Assembly (NCBI RefSeq): GCF_024339125.1
Contig: NZ_CP101417.1
Location: 4,103,001-4,167,000, forward strand
From: Xanthomonas hortorum
GTDB lineage: Bacteria > Pseudomonadota > Gammaproteobacteria > Xanthomonadales > Xanthomonadaceae
Reading direction: 5' to 3'
DNA length: 64,000 nt
In this document: positions 1 to 8,867 of the stretch, piece by piece
Numbering within the stretch: position 1 is the first letter of the stretch
How the letters are laid out: each line of letters opens with the position of its first letter
The notes under the pieces: generated by a model
Seen by the model: the letters and a program-made list of their open reading frames with translations, nothing else
Database searches by the model: none
Told to the model about the DNA's origin: nothing
Translations under genes and position numbers: made by a program

Positions 1-2772
1 TTTCTTAGCCTTCTTCTTTGGCTTGCCTTGGCCCGCCGTCATCTTAGTGTAGAGGTCGAACAGCTTTTCCAAGCGTTCGGTGTCATTGCGGAAGCGCCGA
101 CCGATGTAGATCCGCTCCAGGACTTCGTCATTGCGCTCGTGGGCACGGAGAAGGTCATCCGGCATATTATCAGGGCCGTAAAGATCGGCAATTGTGGCCG
201 GATAGTGCGACTCTCGTGCAAGCAGAATGTCTTCCGCGCATCGAGTTAGATCCGCTTTGTTTTGTTCAGTGAGAGTCGGCACCGGAAAGGTGTTCCAACC
301 CAAAGTATTTGAGTAGGAATAACGCATCTCTAAGCGCACACAGACAGCCGCCACCCAGACAAGATGCATCTTTGACACAATCAGCGCAAAGTTCCAAAGA
401 GGCGCGTCATACAGCGCAAACGCCTTGTTATGGACTATCGCCTCTTTCGACAGCAGAACAACTGGCAGATACGGCCTGTTCTCCGAGCTTACAATCGGAA
501 CGACCAGCAAACTGCTTTCCGCTTCATATTGATCTCGGAAGCGCCACGGCGTCTCAACTAGCTTTTTTGCCTGAACATCCTTTGTCTTAGTTTTACGATC
601 CTTGCGGACTTTTTCAACACGAGCCCATACAGCAGGGATTTCTTGCGCTAGCGCAAGGTTTTCGTCTGTAATCCACAAACACGTGCGGGGCGTGCCACTG
701 ATGCTCTCACGTGAGCCATACAAGGGACGTATAAATTCAGCAACCCGCGCATCTTCTCCTACCATCCCGGACGCTTCATCCAGCGAAAGCATTAGCTCAT
801 TCGCGTAGTAAGGATGATTGCCAAATTGCATAGGTGCGCGCTCGTCTGGAACTTTGGATCGAGGTGAAACCAGAACATTGTCTCCTGGAACAAGATAAGG
901 GCTTATATTAGAGACAGTGCGAACGGTAACTACCCCATCCTCATTGGCGATAAAAATCTGCTTAGTGCCGCCATTCCTACGTGTTAAACCAATAATGGCA
1001 ACCGAAACCCCCGCATTCTTTGCTGCAAGGTTCGCCCATTTAAAGGATTGATAAGCAAATCTAATTTCTGCACCTTCACCAAACAACGTGGGCCAAAGAG
1101 CTGAGACTTGGATACCTTGGCAGATGGAATTCGTCGAAACAAACGCAACGTCTGCCAGCGTTTCCGCCATGTAATCGGTGGCCTTCATGAACCAGCCAGA
1201 TACATAGTCCAACGACAAAGTGTCGTTGGATCGACCACGAAAAACGGCCTTTAATTCCGCCTTTTGTGCATCTGTCTGATATTTACGCCCCACATAGGGG
1301 GGATTACCGCAAATATATGTTTCACCACCTTCGTTCTCAAAGTCGATCTCTGCCTGGTCAATAGAAGTGTCAAAAAGATCGTCTCCGATCAGCTTTACCG
1401 TTGTGCCAGTGGGCGGGCAGATCGCCAACCAATCCAGACGCAGCGCGTTATCACATGTAATCCAGTTCTGGGAATCCAAAGGCAACACATCTGCCAACGC
1501 TTCCTTTTGGCCGCGGTAGAGTTGATCGCACTGAAACTCAGCGATTATGAGAGCCAGCCGCGCAATCTCAGCCGGGAACTCGCGTAGCTCGATGCCTCGG
1601 AAATTGGTCAGCGGGATCTCAGTGCGCAGTTCCGCTTCCCCTCGCCGCATGTTGATCTCAGCCTCGATTTCTCGCATCTGCTTGTAGGCGATGACTAGGA
1701 AGTTGCCGGAACCGCAGGCTGGGTCGAACACGCGAATGCGTGCCATGCGCTTTCGCAAGTTCAGCAGCTTCACCTTGTTCTCGCCGGCAGCTTCCAACTG
1801 TGCGCGCAGGTCATCCAGAAAAAGTGGGTTCAGCACTTTGAGGATGTTGGGCACACTGGTGTAGTGCATGCCCAGTGAGCCGCGCTCCTCCTCATCGGCC
1901 ACGGCTTGGATCATCGACCCGAAGATGTCGGGATTAATTTCCTGCCATTTCAGCTCGCCAGTGCGGATCAAGTAGGAGCGCGCCGTGCGAGTAAACACCG
2001 GAACATCGGTGCTACCAGAGAACAGGCCTCCGTTGACATAAGGAAAATGCTCAGCCCAACCCGGCAGCTTGGCCGTTGCCCGCTCTTCGGTAGCAAGGTT
2101 CATGGCACGGAAGATGGTTTCCAACACTTGGTGGGTGTTGGAGCCATCAGACTCGGTCATCGTTTGCAGAGTCTTGGTAAACAGACTCGTGCCGTGGAAG
2201 ATATCTGTGTCTTCCGCGAAGAAGCAGAACACTAAGCGCGCCATGAAGTGGTTCATGTCCGCTCGGCGCTCGTCCGACGCCCAGGTCTTGTTGTTCTGCA
2301 AAAGCTCGATGTAGAGCTTAGTCAGTCGGCCAGTGGCTCGAACGTCAAACGGGTTCTCCTTGATCTCCTTGATCGTGGAGATGCCTGCCAGTGGAAGGAA
2401 GAAGCCGAAGTGGTCAGCAAAGTTCACGAATTCGCAGGCTAGCACTTCTCCGCTGATCAGGTCCTCAGCTTCCAAGATTTGGCCATCGGTCGCTAGGACG
2501 AACTTGGCTTTGGCTGGCAGAGTCCGCGGACTGTCGCGCAACGCCTGCAAGGTCTCTTGGACCTTTCCCAGGGCACAGGTGGCCAGATGGATGTTGCTTC
2601 GTTGCAGGACGGCGCCCGGAACGTCGGACGCGTTGCTATCGCCCTTCCGCAGGCGCTTGATAGTAGTGTCTTTGTTCCCAAACGCTGTCAGGAACTGATA
2701 TGGGAATTCTGCCGGCTCAAACTGGGCCTCAGCCAGAGCTGATAGTGCCTCTTCAATCTCAACTGCGTTCAT
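1..2772 (-). CDS. MmeI-type N6-adenine DNA methyltransferase, partial (3' end beyond window)
   Basis: Translated on the minus strand from the ATG at 2772 there is one open frame of 924 codons that reaches base 1 without a stop, so the gene is cut by the window edge, probably close to its end because the last residues are lysine-rich. Motif I (DPACGSGNF, about residue 347) and motif IV (GNPPYVG) mark an N6-adenine methyltransferase. The N-terminal region (LPGAV-like, HFGFFLPLAGIS) and the overall length near 920 residues match the MmeI/type IIG-like family, in which a nuclease, helical, methylase and target-recognition part are fused. I do not see the D-X9-EXK nuclease motif of MmeI in the first 130 residues, so it may only methylate. 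It is the last visible gene of a three-gene operon, 24 bases after an XRE-ImmA gene. Family is clear; restriction activity is not. Confidence 0.85.
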   Translation of the reverse strand, partial: MNAVEIEEALSALAEAQFEPAEFPYQFLTAFGNKDTTIKRLRKGDSNASDVPGAVLQRSNIHLATCALGKVQETLQALRDSPRTLPAKAKFVLATDGQILEAEDLISGEVLACEFVNFADHFGFFLPLAGISTIKEIKENPFDVRATGRLTKLYIELLQNNKTWASDERRADMNHFMARLVFCFFAEDTDIFHGTSLFTKTLQTMTESDGSNTHQVLETIFRAMNLATEERATAKLPGWAEHFPYVNGGLFSGSTDVPVFTRTARSYLIRTGELKWQEINPDIFGSMIQAVADEEERGSLGMHYTSVPNILKVLNPLFLDDLRAQLEAAGENKVKLLNLRKRMARIRVFDPACGSGNFLVIAYKQMREIEAEINMRRGEAELRTEIPLTNFRGIELREFPAEIARLALIIAEFQCDQLYRGQKEALADVLPLDSQNWITCDNALRLDWLAICPPTGTTVKLIGDDLFDTSIDQAEIDFENEGGETYICGNPPYVGRKYQTDAQKAELKAVFRGRSNDTLSLDYVSGWFMKATDYMAETLADVAFVSTNSICQGIQVSALWPTLFGEGAEIRFAYQSFKWANLAAKNAGVSVAIIGLTRRNGGTKQIFIANEDGVVTVRTVSNISPYLVPGDNVLVSPRSKVPDERAPMQFGNHPYYANELMLSLDEASGMVGEDARVAEFIRPLYGSRESISGTPRTCLWITDENLALAQEIPAVWARVEKVRKDRKTKTKDVQAKKLVETPWRFRDQYEAESSLLVVPIVSSENRPYLPVVLLSKEAIVHNKAFALYDAPLWNFALIVSKMHLVWVAAVCVRLEMRYSYSNTLGWNTFPVPTLTEQNKADLTRCAEDILLARESHYPATIADLYGPDNMPDDLLRAHERNDEVLERIYIGRRFRNDTERLEKLFDLYTKMTAGQGKPKKKAKK

Positions 2773-2796
2773 GCGCTTGCCGCTCTCTTAATCATT

Positions 2797-3966
2797 TCAG
2801 CCCTTGACCAAGCGCAGTTTTGCACGACTGGCTTTTGGAACAGCATCATCGCTGCGACCACCTTTGAGTGCATTGAGCATCAGCCCAAAGGTCAGATCAT
2901 TGATTTCTTCTGGCGGGATGGCCAATTGTCTCGCTACATCTGCTTTGCCTAGACCCTCATTTCGAAGTGCTGTGAACACCTTTTCCAGAACGAGAGACTT
3001 CTCATGATTGATGCTCTCGGGCTCCTTTCCTCGATACCCAGCTTGTGCAATCTGGATGCAAAGCGTTCGATAGGTCCAATCGGTCGTAAGACTTAGCGCA
3101 TGCAGCCGATAGTTCAATGCAGCGACGGAAACCAGCCAGTGTTTTTTGTGTCGAATAAGGCTGGGAATGGTGGCTGACTTGGGAGCGAGTGCCAGCACGC
3201 TGGCCTTTGGCATCAGGAAGGCAGAAGCGAAAGCATTAGCCTCCCTTTCAAGATCAGGGCCTTGCGGCTGCGCATGCTGGTGCATTACCAGATGACCCAA
3301 TTCATGGGCCGCATCAAAGCGACAGTGCTCAGCCGATTTAAAGGTATTAAGGAATACAAACGGCCGCCCACCCTTCCACATCGAAAAAGCGTCTACTTCC
3401 TTGGCGTCAATAGCCAGAGAATAGACACGCACCCCCTTGGATTCAAGCAAGGCGATCATGTTTTTGACGGGCTGCTCACCCATGCCCCAATGAGCGCGCA
3501 GCATTCCAGCTGCGGCCTCAGGATCCTGAGCGGAGGCACGCGTTGGATAAGGTTCGGCTTCCTTCGATGACTGATCACCCCGCACACCACGGGAGGATCC
3601 CCCCTCCCTGCCCAGATCGGGAACATCTGGGTCAGGCAACTGGAAGCGAGACTCGATCCAGTCGTTTAGCAACAGGGCAACAGCGCCCGCTCCCAACGCG
3701 GAGTCGCGCTGAGGAGCAGACATTTTTGAGAGGGAACGGAAGCTAGCGACGTCAGGAGTTGGAACTTCTGGGTCATCACCAAAGAAGAACGCTTCGGGAA
3801 ACCGAAGCGCTTCTGATAGCTTGCTCAGCGTCGTGCTCTCTGGCTCTTGGGATCCGGCTTCGTAATTTGAAACCGACTTCTCCGTTAAACCAATCTTTTC
3901 AGCTAGCTCACGTTTCTTCATTCCCCGGCGCTTTCTTGCCAGGGTCAATCGCAACGGGTTGAACAT
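2797..3966 (-). CDS. XRE-family regulator fused to ImmA/IrrE-type metallopeptidase
   Basis: About 389 residues. The N-terminus is a lambda-repressor-like helix-turn-helix (LAEKIGLTEKSVSNYEAG, about residues 18-35) and the middle carries the zinc-peptidase motif HELGH (in AAHELGHLVMHQ). Proteins of this build are typically sensors or anti-repressors that cleave a partner, or regulators of mobile and defence genes. An in-frame ATG at 4035 would add 23 residues, but that start would lie inside the upstream gene; the ATG at 3966 sits 10 bases after the upstream stop at 3977 and begins directly before the HTH, so I prefer it. It probably controls or activates the downstream methyltransferase; the substrate is unknown. 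Confidence 0.85.
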   Translation of the reverse strand: MFNPLRLTLARKRRGMKKRELAEKIGLTEKSVSNYEAGSQEPESTTLSKLSEALRFPEAFFFGDDPEVPTPDVASFRSLSKMSAPQRDSALGAGAVALLLNDWIESRFQLPDPDVPDLGREGGSSRGVRGDQSSKEAEPYPTRASAQDPEAAAGMLRAHWGMGEQPVKNMIALLESKGVRVYSLAIDAKEVDAFSMWKGGRPFVFLNTFKSAEHCRFDAAHELGHLVMHQHAQPQGPDLEREANAFASAFLMPKASVLALAPKSATIPSLIRHKKHWLVSVAALNYRLHALSLTTDWTYRTLCIQIAQAGYRGKEPESINHEKSLVLEKVFTALRNEGLGKADVARQLAIPPEEINDLTFGLMLNALKGGRSDDAVPKASRAKLRLVKG

Positions 3967-3976
3967 AACAATCCCG

Positions 3977-4606
3977 TTATGCTTTTCGCTGGATGTCGAA
4001 ATCGATGTCCGGTCCGCTAGGCGGATAGATTTCAATCAGTTGATCGTCAAACGGAATGCCAGCCAAGATGATGCGCTCGGCCCACTGGTTAATCTTGCCG
4101 TCGCTCCCAATACTCAATGGGCGGGACAACTCCACACGAATTTCGCCACGGGCAATGTCGGTGTGATGCATCAGCACCCATGTCTGCTTACCCTCATCTT
4201 CATCAGTCGTCGCAGGCGGCATCTGTTCGAATAGTTCGAACTGACGATTAGCCTCGATCGCGTCCACGGTGTTGCGCCCCTTGCGGGAGCGATTAGTGGG
4301 ATGTGCATCCGGATTGCCAGTAGCTTCATCACCTGATGCCACGGTGATCGCCAGCTTGAGCTCTTCATTGACGGTCAGAGCATAGCTGCCGATATCCTCT
4401 CTGACCCAATCCAACGACCGGAGCTGGTCACGCAACGCAGCGACAATTTCCCCCCACATGTTCAAGCCGTGGTAGATGATGGGGTGGTTGGCGGTCAGGC
4501 GAGTCCGCTGCAAATAACCCTGATTGACGGCCTCCCGCAGCGCAGCCTCATTCAGGCCCATCGCCTCCAAACGGTTGGCAACGTCAACAGGATTGGTGGC
4601 GGTCAT
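3977..4606 (-). CDS. hypothetical protein, first gene of the methyltransferase operon
   Basis: About 209 residues from the ATG at 4606 (an upstream in-frame ATG at 4666 would add 20 residues; the later one starts a cleaner helical N-terminus MTATNPVDVANRLEAMGLNE). I do not recognise a domain. The protein is acidic and soluble, with no membrane segment or signal peptide. It is followed after 10 bases by the XRE-ImmA gene and then the MmeI-like methyltransferase, so all three are probably one transcript. In such an arrangement it could be a specificity or immunity partner or the peptidase substrate, but nothing in the sequence proves this. Confidence 0.7.
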   Translation of the reverse strand: MTATNPVDVANRLEAMGLNEAALREAVNQGYLQRTRLTANHPIIYHGLNMWGEIVAALRDQLRSLDWVREDIGSYALTVNEELKLAITVASGDEATGNPDAHPTNRSRKGRNTVDAIEANRQFELFEQMPPATTDEDEGKQTWVLMHHTDIARGEIRVELSRPLSIGSDGKINQWAERIILAGIPFDDQLIEIYPPSGPDIDFDIQRKA

Positions 4607-4981
4607 GGGAACTCCAAGGCGGGACAGGCTTCCGGTAATTCTCCCACATTTGAGGAAGGGAAACAAGAAGTCTATGTAGACTGCTGTGCGGCTCCGCCAA
4701 GGAAAGACGGTAGAACGCCGATCACAAAGCTTCTAGAGGCCCGGTCGGCTTAGCTCAGCTAACCAATCCTGCTGTACCGAAGGCCAACGCCCCTGTTACT
4801 CGTCCGTTGGAAACGATCCGGCTATCCCCTTGGCCGTAGTCAAAGAGTGCCTGGTCAAGGTGGGCAACTCAACGTCCTTCCAACTAATCTCCTGATTAGC
4901 CCTGACTTTCAGCTACCAGTCGCAGGATCTGCGCCGCGCTTTGTGGATGCTGCTGTCACCTGAAGCCGACGAGGTGGCGTG
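4607..4981. other. intergenic region upstream of the methyltransferase operon
   Basis: No convincing gene on either strand. The minus-strand promoter of the three-gene operon should lie at its left end (just above 4606). The remainder resembles degraded DNA leading into the transposase remnant at 4982. A single half of the GCTATCCCC palindrome seen elsewhere occurs near 4819 but without its partner arm. Confidence 0.5.
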
Positions 4982-5190
4982 ATGAGCATCAATGCCGTGC
5001 AGTTCCAAGCGGGATTGTCGATGCCCGAGTTCTTTGCGTCCTACGGCACCGAAGCCAAATGCTACCGCGCGCTTTACAAGTGGCGCTGGCCGCAAGGCTT
5101 TCGTTGCCCAGTCTGTGCCGGGCGCGTGCGTTCGCGTTTCAAGCGGGGTGCTGCGATCTACTCCCAATGCAGCGCGTGTCGGCATCAGAC
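4982..5190 (+). pseudogene. IS1595-family transposase, N-terminal remnant
   Basis: The translation from 4982 gives the N-terminal start of an IS1595/ISXO2-like transposase: a phrase of the type FQAGLSMPEFFASYGTEAKC followed by a zinc ribbon (CPVCAG then CSACRHQTQL). In intact members this zinc ribbon is followed by a roughly 200-residue DDE catalytic domain; here the match stops at HQTQL and the sequence changes to unrelated DNA that matches a conjugation gene in the other strand. It cannot make a working transposase. Confidence 0.75.
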
Positions 5191-5310
5191 ACAGCTCGGC
5201 GCCGACGCCCAGCAAGGTGGTCAGCACCACACCGGCGAAGATGCGATCCCAATGCCTATCGACGCCATCCTCCAGGCCGGCGTAGCCGGCCAGATCGGTG
5301 AGCGACACAG
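5190..5310 (-). pseudogene. trbI/virB10-like fragment
   Basis: On the minus strand about 40 codons read LTDLAGYAGLEDGVDRHWDR and then a hydrophobic run ending LLGVGAEL. This pattern, an AGxxGLxDxVDxHW stretch followed by a small-residue membrane-like run, is typical of the C-terminal part of TrbI/VirB10 proteins of Tn4371-type or IncP-type transfer systems. It is directly fused to the IS1595 remnant and has no start or end, so it is a relic of a different conjugative element. Confidence 0.6.
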
Positions 5311-5837
5311 AGCAGCTTCAAACAATCCATAGCGCATCACCACCGGATGCTATGTCGATATATCAAGATGCCGAATCAAGCATGACATGCTTGAATTTCT
5401 CTAAGTTTAACTAGGCCTTGAGCAAGCCAGCGCGCCCTGTAAAACCGTGGCGATATCAGACCATATCGAAACGGTCTTGATGGACTTGCTGCCCCCCATA
5501 ACGCTGGCACCGTGAGCGCCGATATCGAGCGGGCTTTTCCTCATTGGGCGACGGGCCTACAGCTGTTCAAGTCTCGCACACCGAATAACAGAGGACTACC
5601 CGTTGCAAGATGCTAGGTCTTGTCCGTCCACGTTCTAGGCATGAGCCGTTGGCATAACGACATGACAGCCCTTAGTAGGAGCCAATGTCTAGAAGGATGT
5701 CCGTAGCGCAGCCGCGTGACGGTTTCCAGCACGTATGCGGAATCGCGGAGATTGCATTTGCAATGTCTTTCCGCAGCCATGTCTATTGAATGGAGCTCAC
5801 GCCAACAAACGCCACTGAGCGTTCAGGAGTGACCGCC
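5311..5837. other. intergenic region before the ICE core, with an inverted repeat at 5745-5774
   Basis: No gene seen. At 5745-5774 nested inverted repeats occur: an inner ATTGCA-TT-TGCAAT (5751-5764) and outer GCGGA (5745-5749) with TCCGC (5770-5774). The position, about 65 bases before the alpA-like start, suits an operator or a leader hairpin for the alpA-parA operon; this is inference. Confidence 0.45.
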
Positions 5838-6050
5838 ATGTCGCAAGCACCTGTATTGCCACCGCAAGAGCGCCGCATCCTGCGGCTTGACGAAGTCGAA
5901 GCGAAGTCTGGCTTCAAGCGCGCCCACATCTACAACCTGATGAAGAAGCGCCAGTTCCCGCAAGCGCTGCGCCTGGGCGTGCGTGCGGTGGGTTGGGATT
6001 CGGTCGAGATCGATCAATGGATCGCCGAACGCCTCAACAACCGGACCTGA
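5838..6050 (+). CDS. AlpA-family MerR-like regulator
   Basis: A 70-residue protein with the AlpA/excisionase winged-helix pattern: ILRLDEVEAKSGFKRAHIYN, then a basic KKRQFP and an acid/aromatic end (VGWDSVEIDQWIAER). AlpA-type proteins act as transcription factors or excision factors on phages and ICEs. An upstream in-frame ATG at 5790 exists; the ATG at 5838 follows AGGAGTGACCGCC with good spacing and is preferred. It is the first gene of the ICE maintenance operon, 46 bases before parA, where it would be expected to regulate the module or excision. Confidence 0.85.
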   Translation: MSQAPVLPPQERRILRLDEVEAKSGFKRAHIYNLMKKRQFPQALRLGVRAVGWDSVEIDQWIAERLNNRT

Positions 6051-6096
6051 TCCGCTCCCCTCCTCGGATTTCCCCATCCTTCAGACGGAGAGCGCC

Positions 6097-6972
6097 ATGC
6101 AGGTTGTATCCATCATCTCGACCAAGGGCGGCGTTGGCAAAACGACCACAGCCGCCAACCTCGGCGGGCTCGCCGCGGACGCGGGGCTGCGCGTCCTGCT
6201 GCTCGACCTCGACGTGCAGCCAACGCTGTCCTCTTACTACGAATTGGCCCACCGCGCTCCCAGCGGCATCTACGAGTTGTTGGCATTCAACGAGCGCGAC
6301 TTGGGCAGGCTCATTTCGCGCACGATCATCGCAGGCCTCGATCTGGTGCTCTCTAACGACCATCGGGGCGAGTTGAGCACCTTGCTTTTGCATGCACCGG
6401 ATGGGCGCCTGCGTCTGCGACACCTGCTGCCGATGCTGGCGCCGCTCTACGACCTAGTGTTGATCGACACCCAGGGCGCGCGCTCCGTTTTGCTCGAGAT
6501 GGCGGTGCTTGCCTCCAATCTGGCCCTGTCTCCGGTCACGCCCGAAATACTTGCAGCCCGCGAGCTACGGCGCGGCACCATGCAATTGCTGGAGGACATC
6601 GCGCCGTACCGACACCTCGGCATCGAACCACCGTCGCTGAACCTGCTGATCAACCGCGTCCACACCGTGTCCGCTAACGCGCGGCTGATCCAGCAGGCCT
6701 TGCGTGATCTGTTCCAAGACCATGCGGACATCCGCGTGCTTGACACCGACGTACCGGCCATCGAAGCCTATCCGCGTGCCGCGACCCGTGGCCTGCCGGT
6801 GCATCGTGTCGAGCATCGCCAGCCACCGGGCAGAGTTGCGCCCTCCTCGCTCGACACCATGCGCGCGCTCGCCGGCGAATTGTTCCCTGAGTGGCAAGAC
6901 AGATTTGTCCATGTATCCGGCCGTCCATCGCGTCCTATTGAAACCGGGAGGCCTCATGGCGAACGCACATGA
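6097..6972 (+). CDS. parA: ParA/Soj-family partition ATPase (ICE type)
   Basis: About 291 residues. The N-terminus MQVVSIISTKGGVGKTTTAA holds the deviant Walker A box KGGVGKTT at residues about 10-17, and LLLDLDVQP and LVLIDTQG follow as the second and third ATPase motifs. It is the ICE-type ParA that in PFGI-1/PAPI-1-like elements (Soj) stabilises the excised circle. It overlaps the following small ORF by 17 bases and is cotranscribed with parB. The longer frame starting at 5983 is discounted because it would overlap alpA and lacks homology before MQVV. Confidence 0.92.
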   Translation: MQVVSIISTKGGVGKTTTAANLGGLAADAGLRVLLLDLDVQPTLSSYYELAHRAPSGIYELLAFNERDLGRLISRTIIAGLDLVLSNDHRGELSTLLLHAPDGRLRLRHLLPMLAPLYDLVLIDTQGARSVLLEMAVLASNLALSPVTPEILAARELRRGTMQLLEDIAPYRHLGIEPPSLNLLINRVHTVSANARLIQQALRDLFQDHADIRVLDTDVPAIEAYPRAATRGLPVHRVEHRQPPGRVAPSSLDTMRALAGELFPEWQDRFVHVSGRPSRPIETGRPHGERT

Positions 6973-7216
6973 ACTGGCCCGTGGCCACAAGCGGCTGCGC
7001 GCTCTGATCGAGTTTGCTGTGAGCGAAGGCTGGCACGTCAAGCGCACACCCGGCGGACACCTCAAGTTCACCAAGGCCGGCTGCGCCGCTATCTACACCA
7101 GTTCAACCGCAAGCGACCACCGGGCAACTCTTAACGCCCGCGCGCAGATACGCCGTGCAGAGCGCGAGGCTCGCATGGCACGGGCTGCTAACGCCGAGGG
7201 ACGAGGCCATGGCTGA
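6956..7216 (+). CDS. small HicA-like protein between parA and parB
   Basis: An 86-residue ORF that overlaps parA by 17 bases and parB by 8, so it is translationally coupled to both. The core GWHVKRTPGGHLKFTKAG resembles the HicA/YcfA mRNA-interferase fold, where a GSH or GGH histidine is catalytic. No HicB-like partner lies beside it, so it may be a domesticated double-stranded-RNA-binding or regulatory protein rather than a toxin. The tail is basic and rich in Arg/Ala. Reality of the gene is supported by the tight coupling; function is a guess from one motif. Confidence 0.65.
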   Translation: MANAHELARGHKRLRALIEFAVSEGWHVKRTPGGHLKFTKAGCAAIYTSSTASDHRATLNARAQIRRAEREARMARAANAEGRGHG

Positions 7217-8852
7217 GATGACGTCCCAAGACATGGCCGGCAAGCTGCTTGCAGCTGGGTTCGAGCGCAGCGGCCCATCGGCCACGGCATTGAGCGACCC
7301 AATCGCCGACACCCCGATGGTTGTGACGTTGGACCAGTTGCGGCCTTACGACCACGATCCCCGCAAAAAGCGCAACTCGGCCTACGATGAAATCAAGGCC
7401 TCCATACGAGAGCGCGGCCTGGATGCGGCACCAGCCATCACACGCCGTCCTGGCGACACGCACTACATCATCCGCAACGGTGGCAATACAAGGCTGGCGA
7501 TCCTGCGTGAACTCTGGGCAGAGACGAAGGACGAGCGCTTCTTCCGCATATCGTGCCTGTTCCGGCCCTGGCCTGCGCGCGGAGAAATCGTTGCGCTGAC
7601 CGGACACCTCGCCGAGAACGAGCTGCGCGGCGGCCTCACGTTCATCGAGCGCGCCTTGGGCGTCGAAAAAGCCCGCGAGTTCTATGAAGAGGAAAGCGGC
7701 GCCACACTGAGCCAGTCCGAACTGGCCCGCCGCCTGGTCGCCGACGGCTACCCCGTACAGCAGTCGCACATCAGCCGCATGGCCGATGCGGTGCGTTACC
7801 TGCTGCCCGCGATTCCGACCGTGCTCTATGGCGGTCTGGGCCGCCACCAGGTCGAGCGACTGTCGGTCATGCGCAAGGCCTGCGAGCGCACCTGGGAGTA
7901 CTATGCCAAAGGCCGCTCCCTTCAATTGGACTTCGACAACTTCTTTCAAGAGGTGCTGTCGCAGTTCGACACTCAGGCTGACGAATTCGCACCTCAGCGG
8001 GTGCAGGACGAGCTGATCGGTCAAATGTCCGAACTGCTGGGCGTCAATTACGACGTGCTGGCCTTGGACCTGACCGAATCCGAGAACCGCTACCGTGTGC
8101 TGGTCAGCGACCCGACTCCGCCGTCGGCACCAACTGCGTTGCCTGACCCAGGAGCCATCGCACGGTCGCCCGCCGGACCGGCGCCGTCCACCGATACGCC
8201 TTCGCCAACTAAAGCGCGGTCAGCGAGCGGCCCGCTCACGGGCGAGAATGATGCGACCGCTGGCAATGCATCCGCAGGAAGCCCAGCGGCAGCGGCTGGA
8301 GAGCTGCTGCAGGAGCATATCGTCTCGCCGGCACCGACGACAGAGCGGCTCCAGTCCATCCAGCGGATGATCGCGGACCAGTTGGGTGATGCGCTACCGC
8401 CCGACTTCTCAGCCCGCGTATTGCAGTCGATCCCGGTGCAAGCCGGTGGCCTCTATCCCATCTCCGACGTCTGGTACATCGACCCCGGCCTGGAAGCGCC
8501 CGACCGGCTGCGCATCCATATCGCGCAATTCGCGCGCGAGATCGCCGGCGAGGCGGATTTGGACGAGTTCATCGAGGACCGTCCCGACGGCATCGGGTTC
8601 GCATGTAGCGCCCAGGCCCCTTTGCCGCGTGGACACGCCGTGCTGGCGCTGCTGGGGTCTCTGTCCGGTCAGCAGCCGACCGATACCAGCCCCTACGGGC
8701 AATTCGTCACCGATCTGCCGGCACTGCTACACGGTCAAGGCGATGTCACCAAGCGATTGAGCGATACCGCGCTGGTCAAGTTGTTCCGGTTGCTGCGGCT
8801 TGCCCGACGCCTGCTGGATTTGGGAGCCGGTGCCAGGGCTCCCGATTCTTGA
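7209..8852 (+). CDS. parB: ParB-family protein, PFGI-1 type
   Basis: About 547 residues from ATG 7209. The N-terminal ParB/sulfiredoxin-like fold is visible (VTLDQLRPYDHDPRKKRNSA, then HYIIRNGGNTRLAIL), with an HTH-like region near AEEESGATLSQSELARRLVADG-type sequence around residues 165-190. A low-complexity Pro/Ala/Ser linker (about 300-390) leads to a second C-terminal domain. This long form is typical of ICE parB genes of the PFGI-1 class. It would bind a parS-like site or act as a CTP-dependent clamp with ParA. The in-frame ATG at 7155 is rejected because it lies deep inside the preceding gene. Confidence 0.9.
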   Translation: MAEMTSQDMAGKLLAAGFERSGPSATALSDPIADTPMVVTLDQLRPYDHDPRKKRNSAYDEIKASIRERGLDAAPAITRRPGDTHYIIRNGGNTRLAILRELWAETKDERFFRISCLFRPWPARGEIVALTGHLAENELRGGLTFIERALGVEKAREFYEEESGATLSQSELARRLVADGYPVQQSHISRMADAVRYLLPAIPTVLYGGLGRHQVERLSVMRKACERTWEYYAKGRSLQLDFDNFFQEVLSQFDTQADEFAPQRVQDELIGQMSELLGVNYDVLALDLTESENRYRVLVSDPTPPSAPTALPDPGAIARSPAGPAPSTDTPSPTKARSASGPLTGENDATAGNASAGSPAAAAGELLQEHIVSPAPTTERLQSIQRMIADQLGDALPPDFSARVLQSIPVQAGGLYPISDVWYIDPGLEAPDRLRIHIAQFAREIAGEADLDEFIEDRPDGIGFACSAQAPLPRGHAVLALLGSLSGQQPTDTSPYGQFVTDLPALLHGQGDVTKRLSDTALVKLFRLLRLARRLLDLGAGARAPDS

Positions 8853-8867
8853 ACGAGGAAGGCGAGC

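Noticed and set aside
4819-4830. Half of the GCTATCCCC palindrome
   Set aside because: Second arm does not match, so it is probably a chance occurrence.
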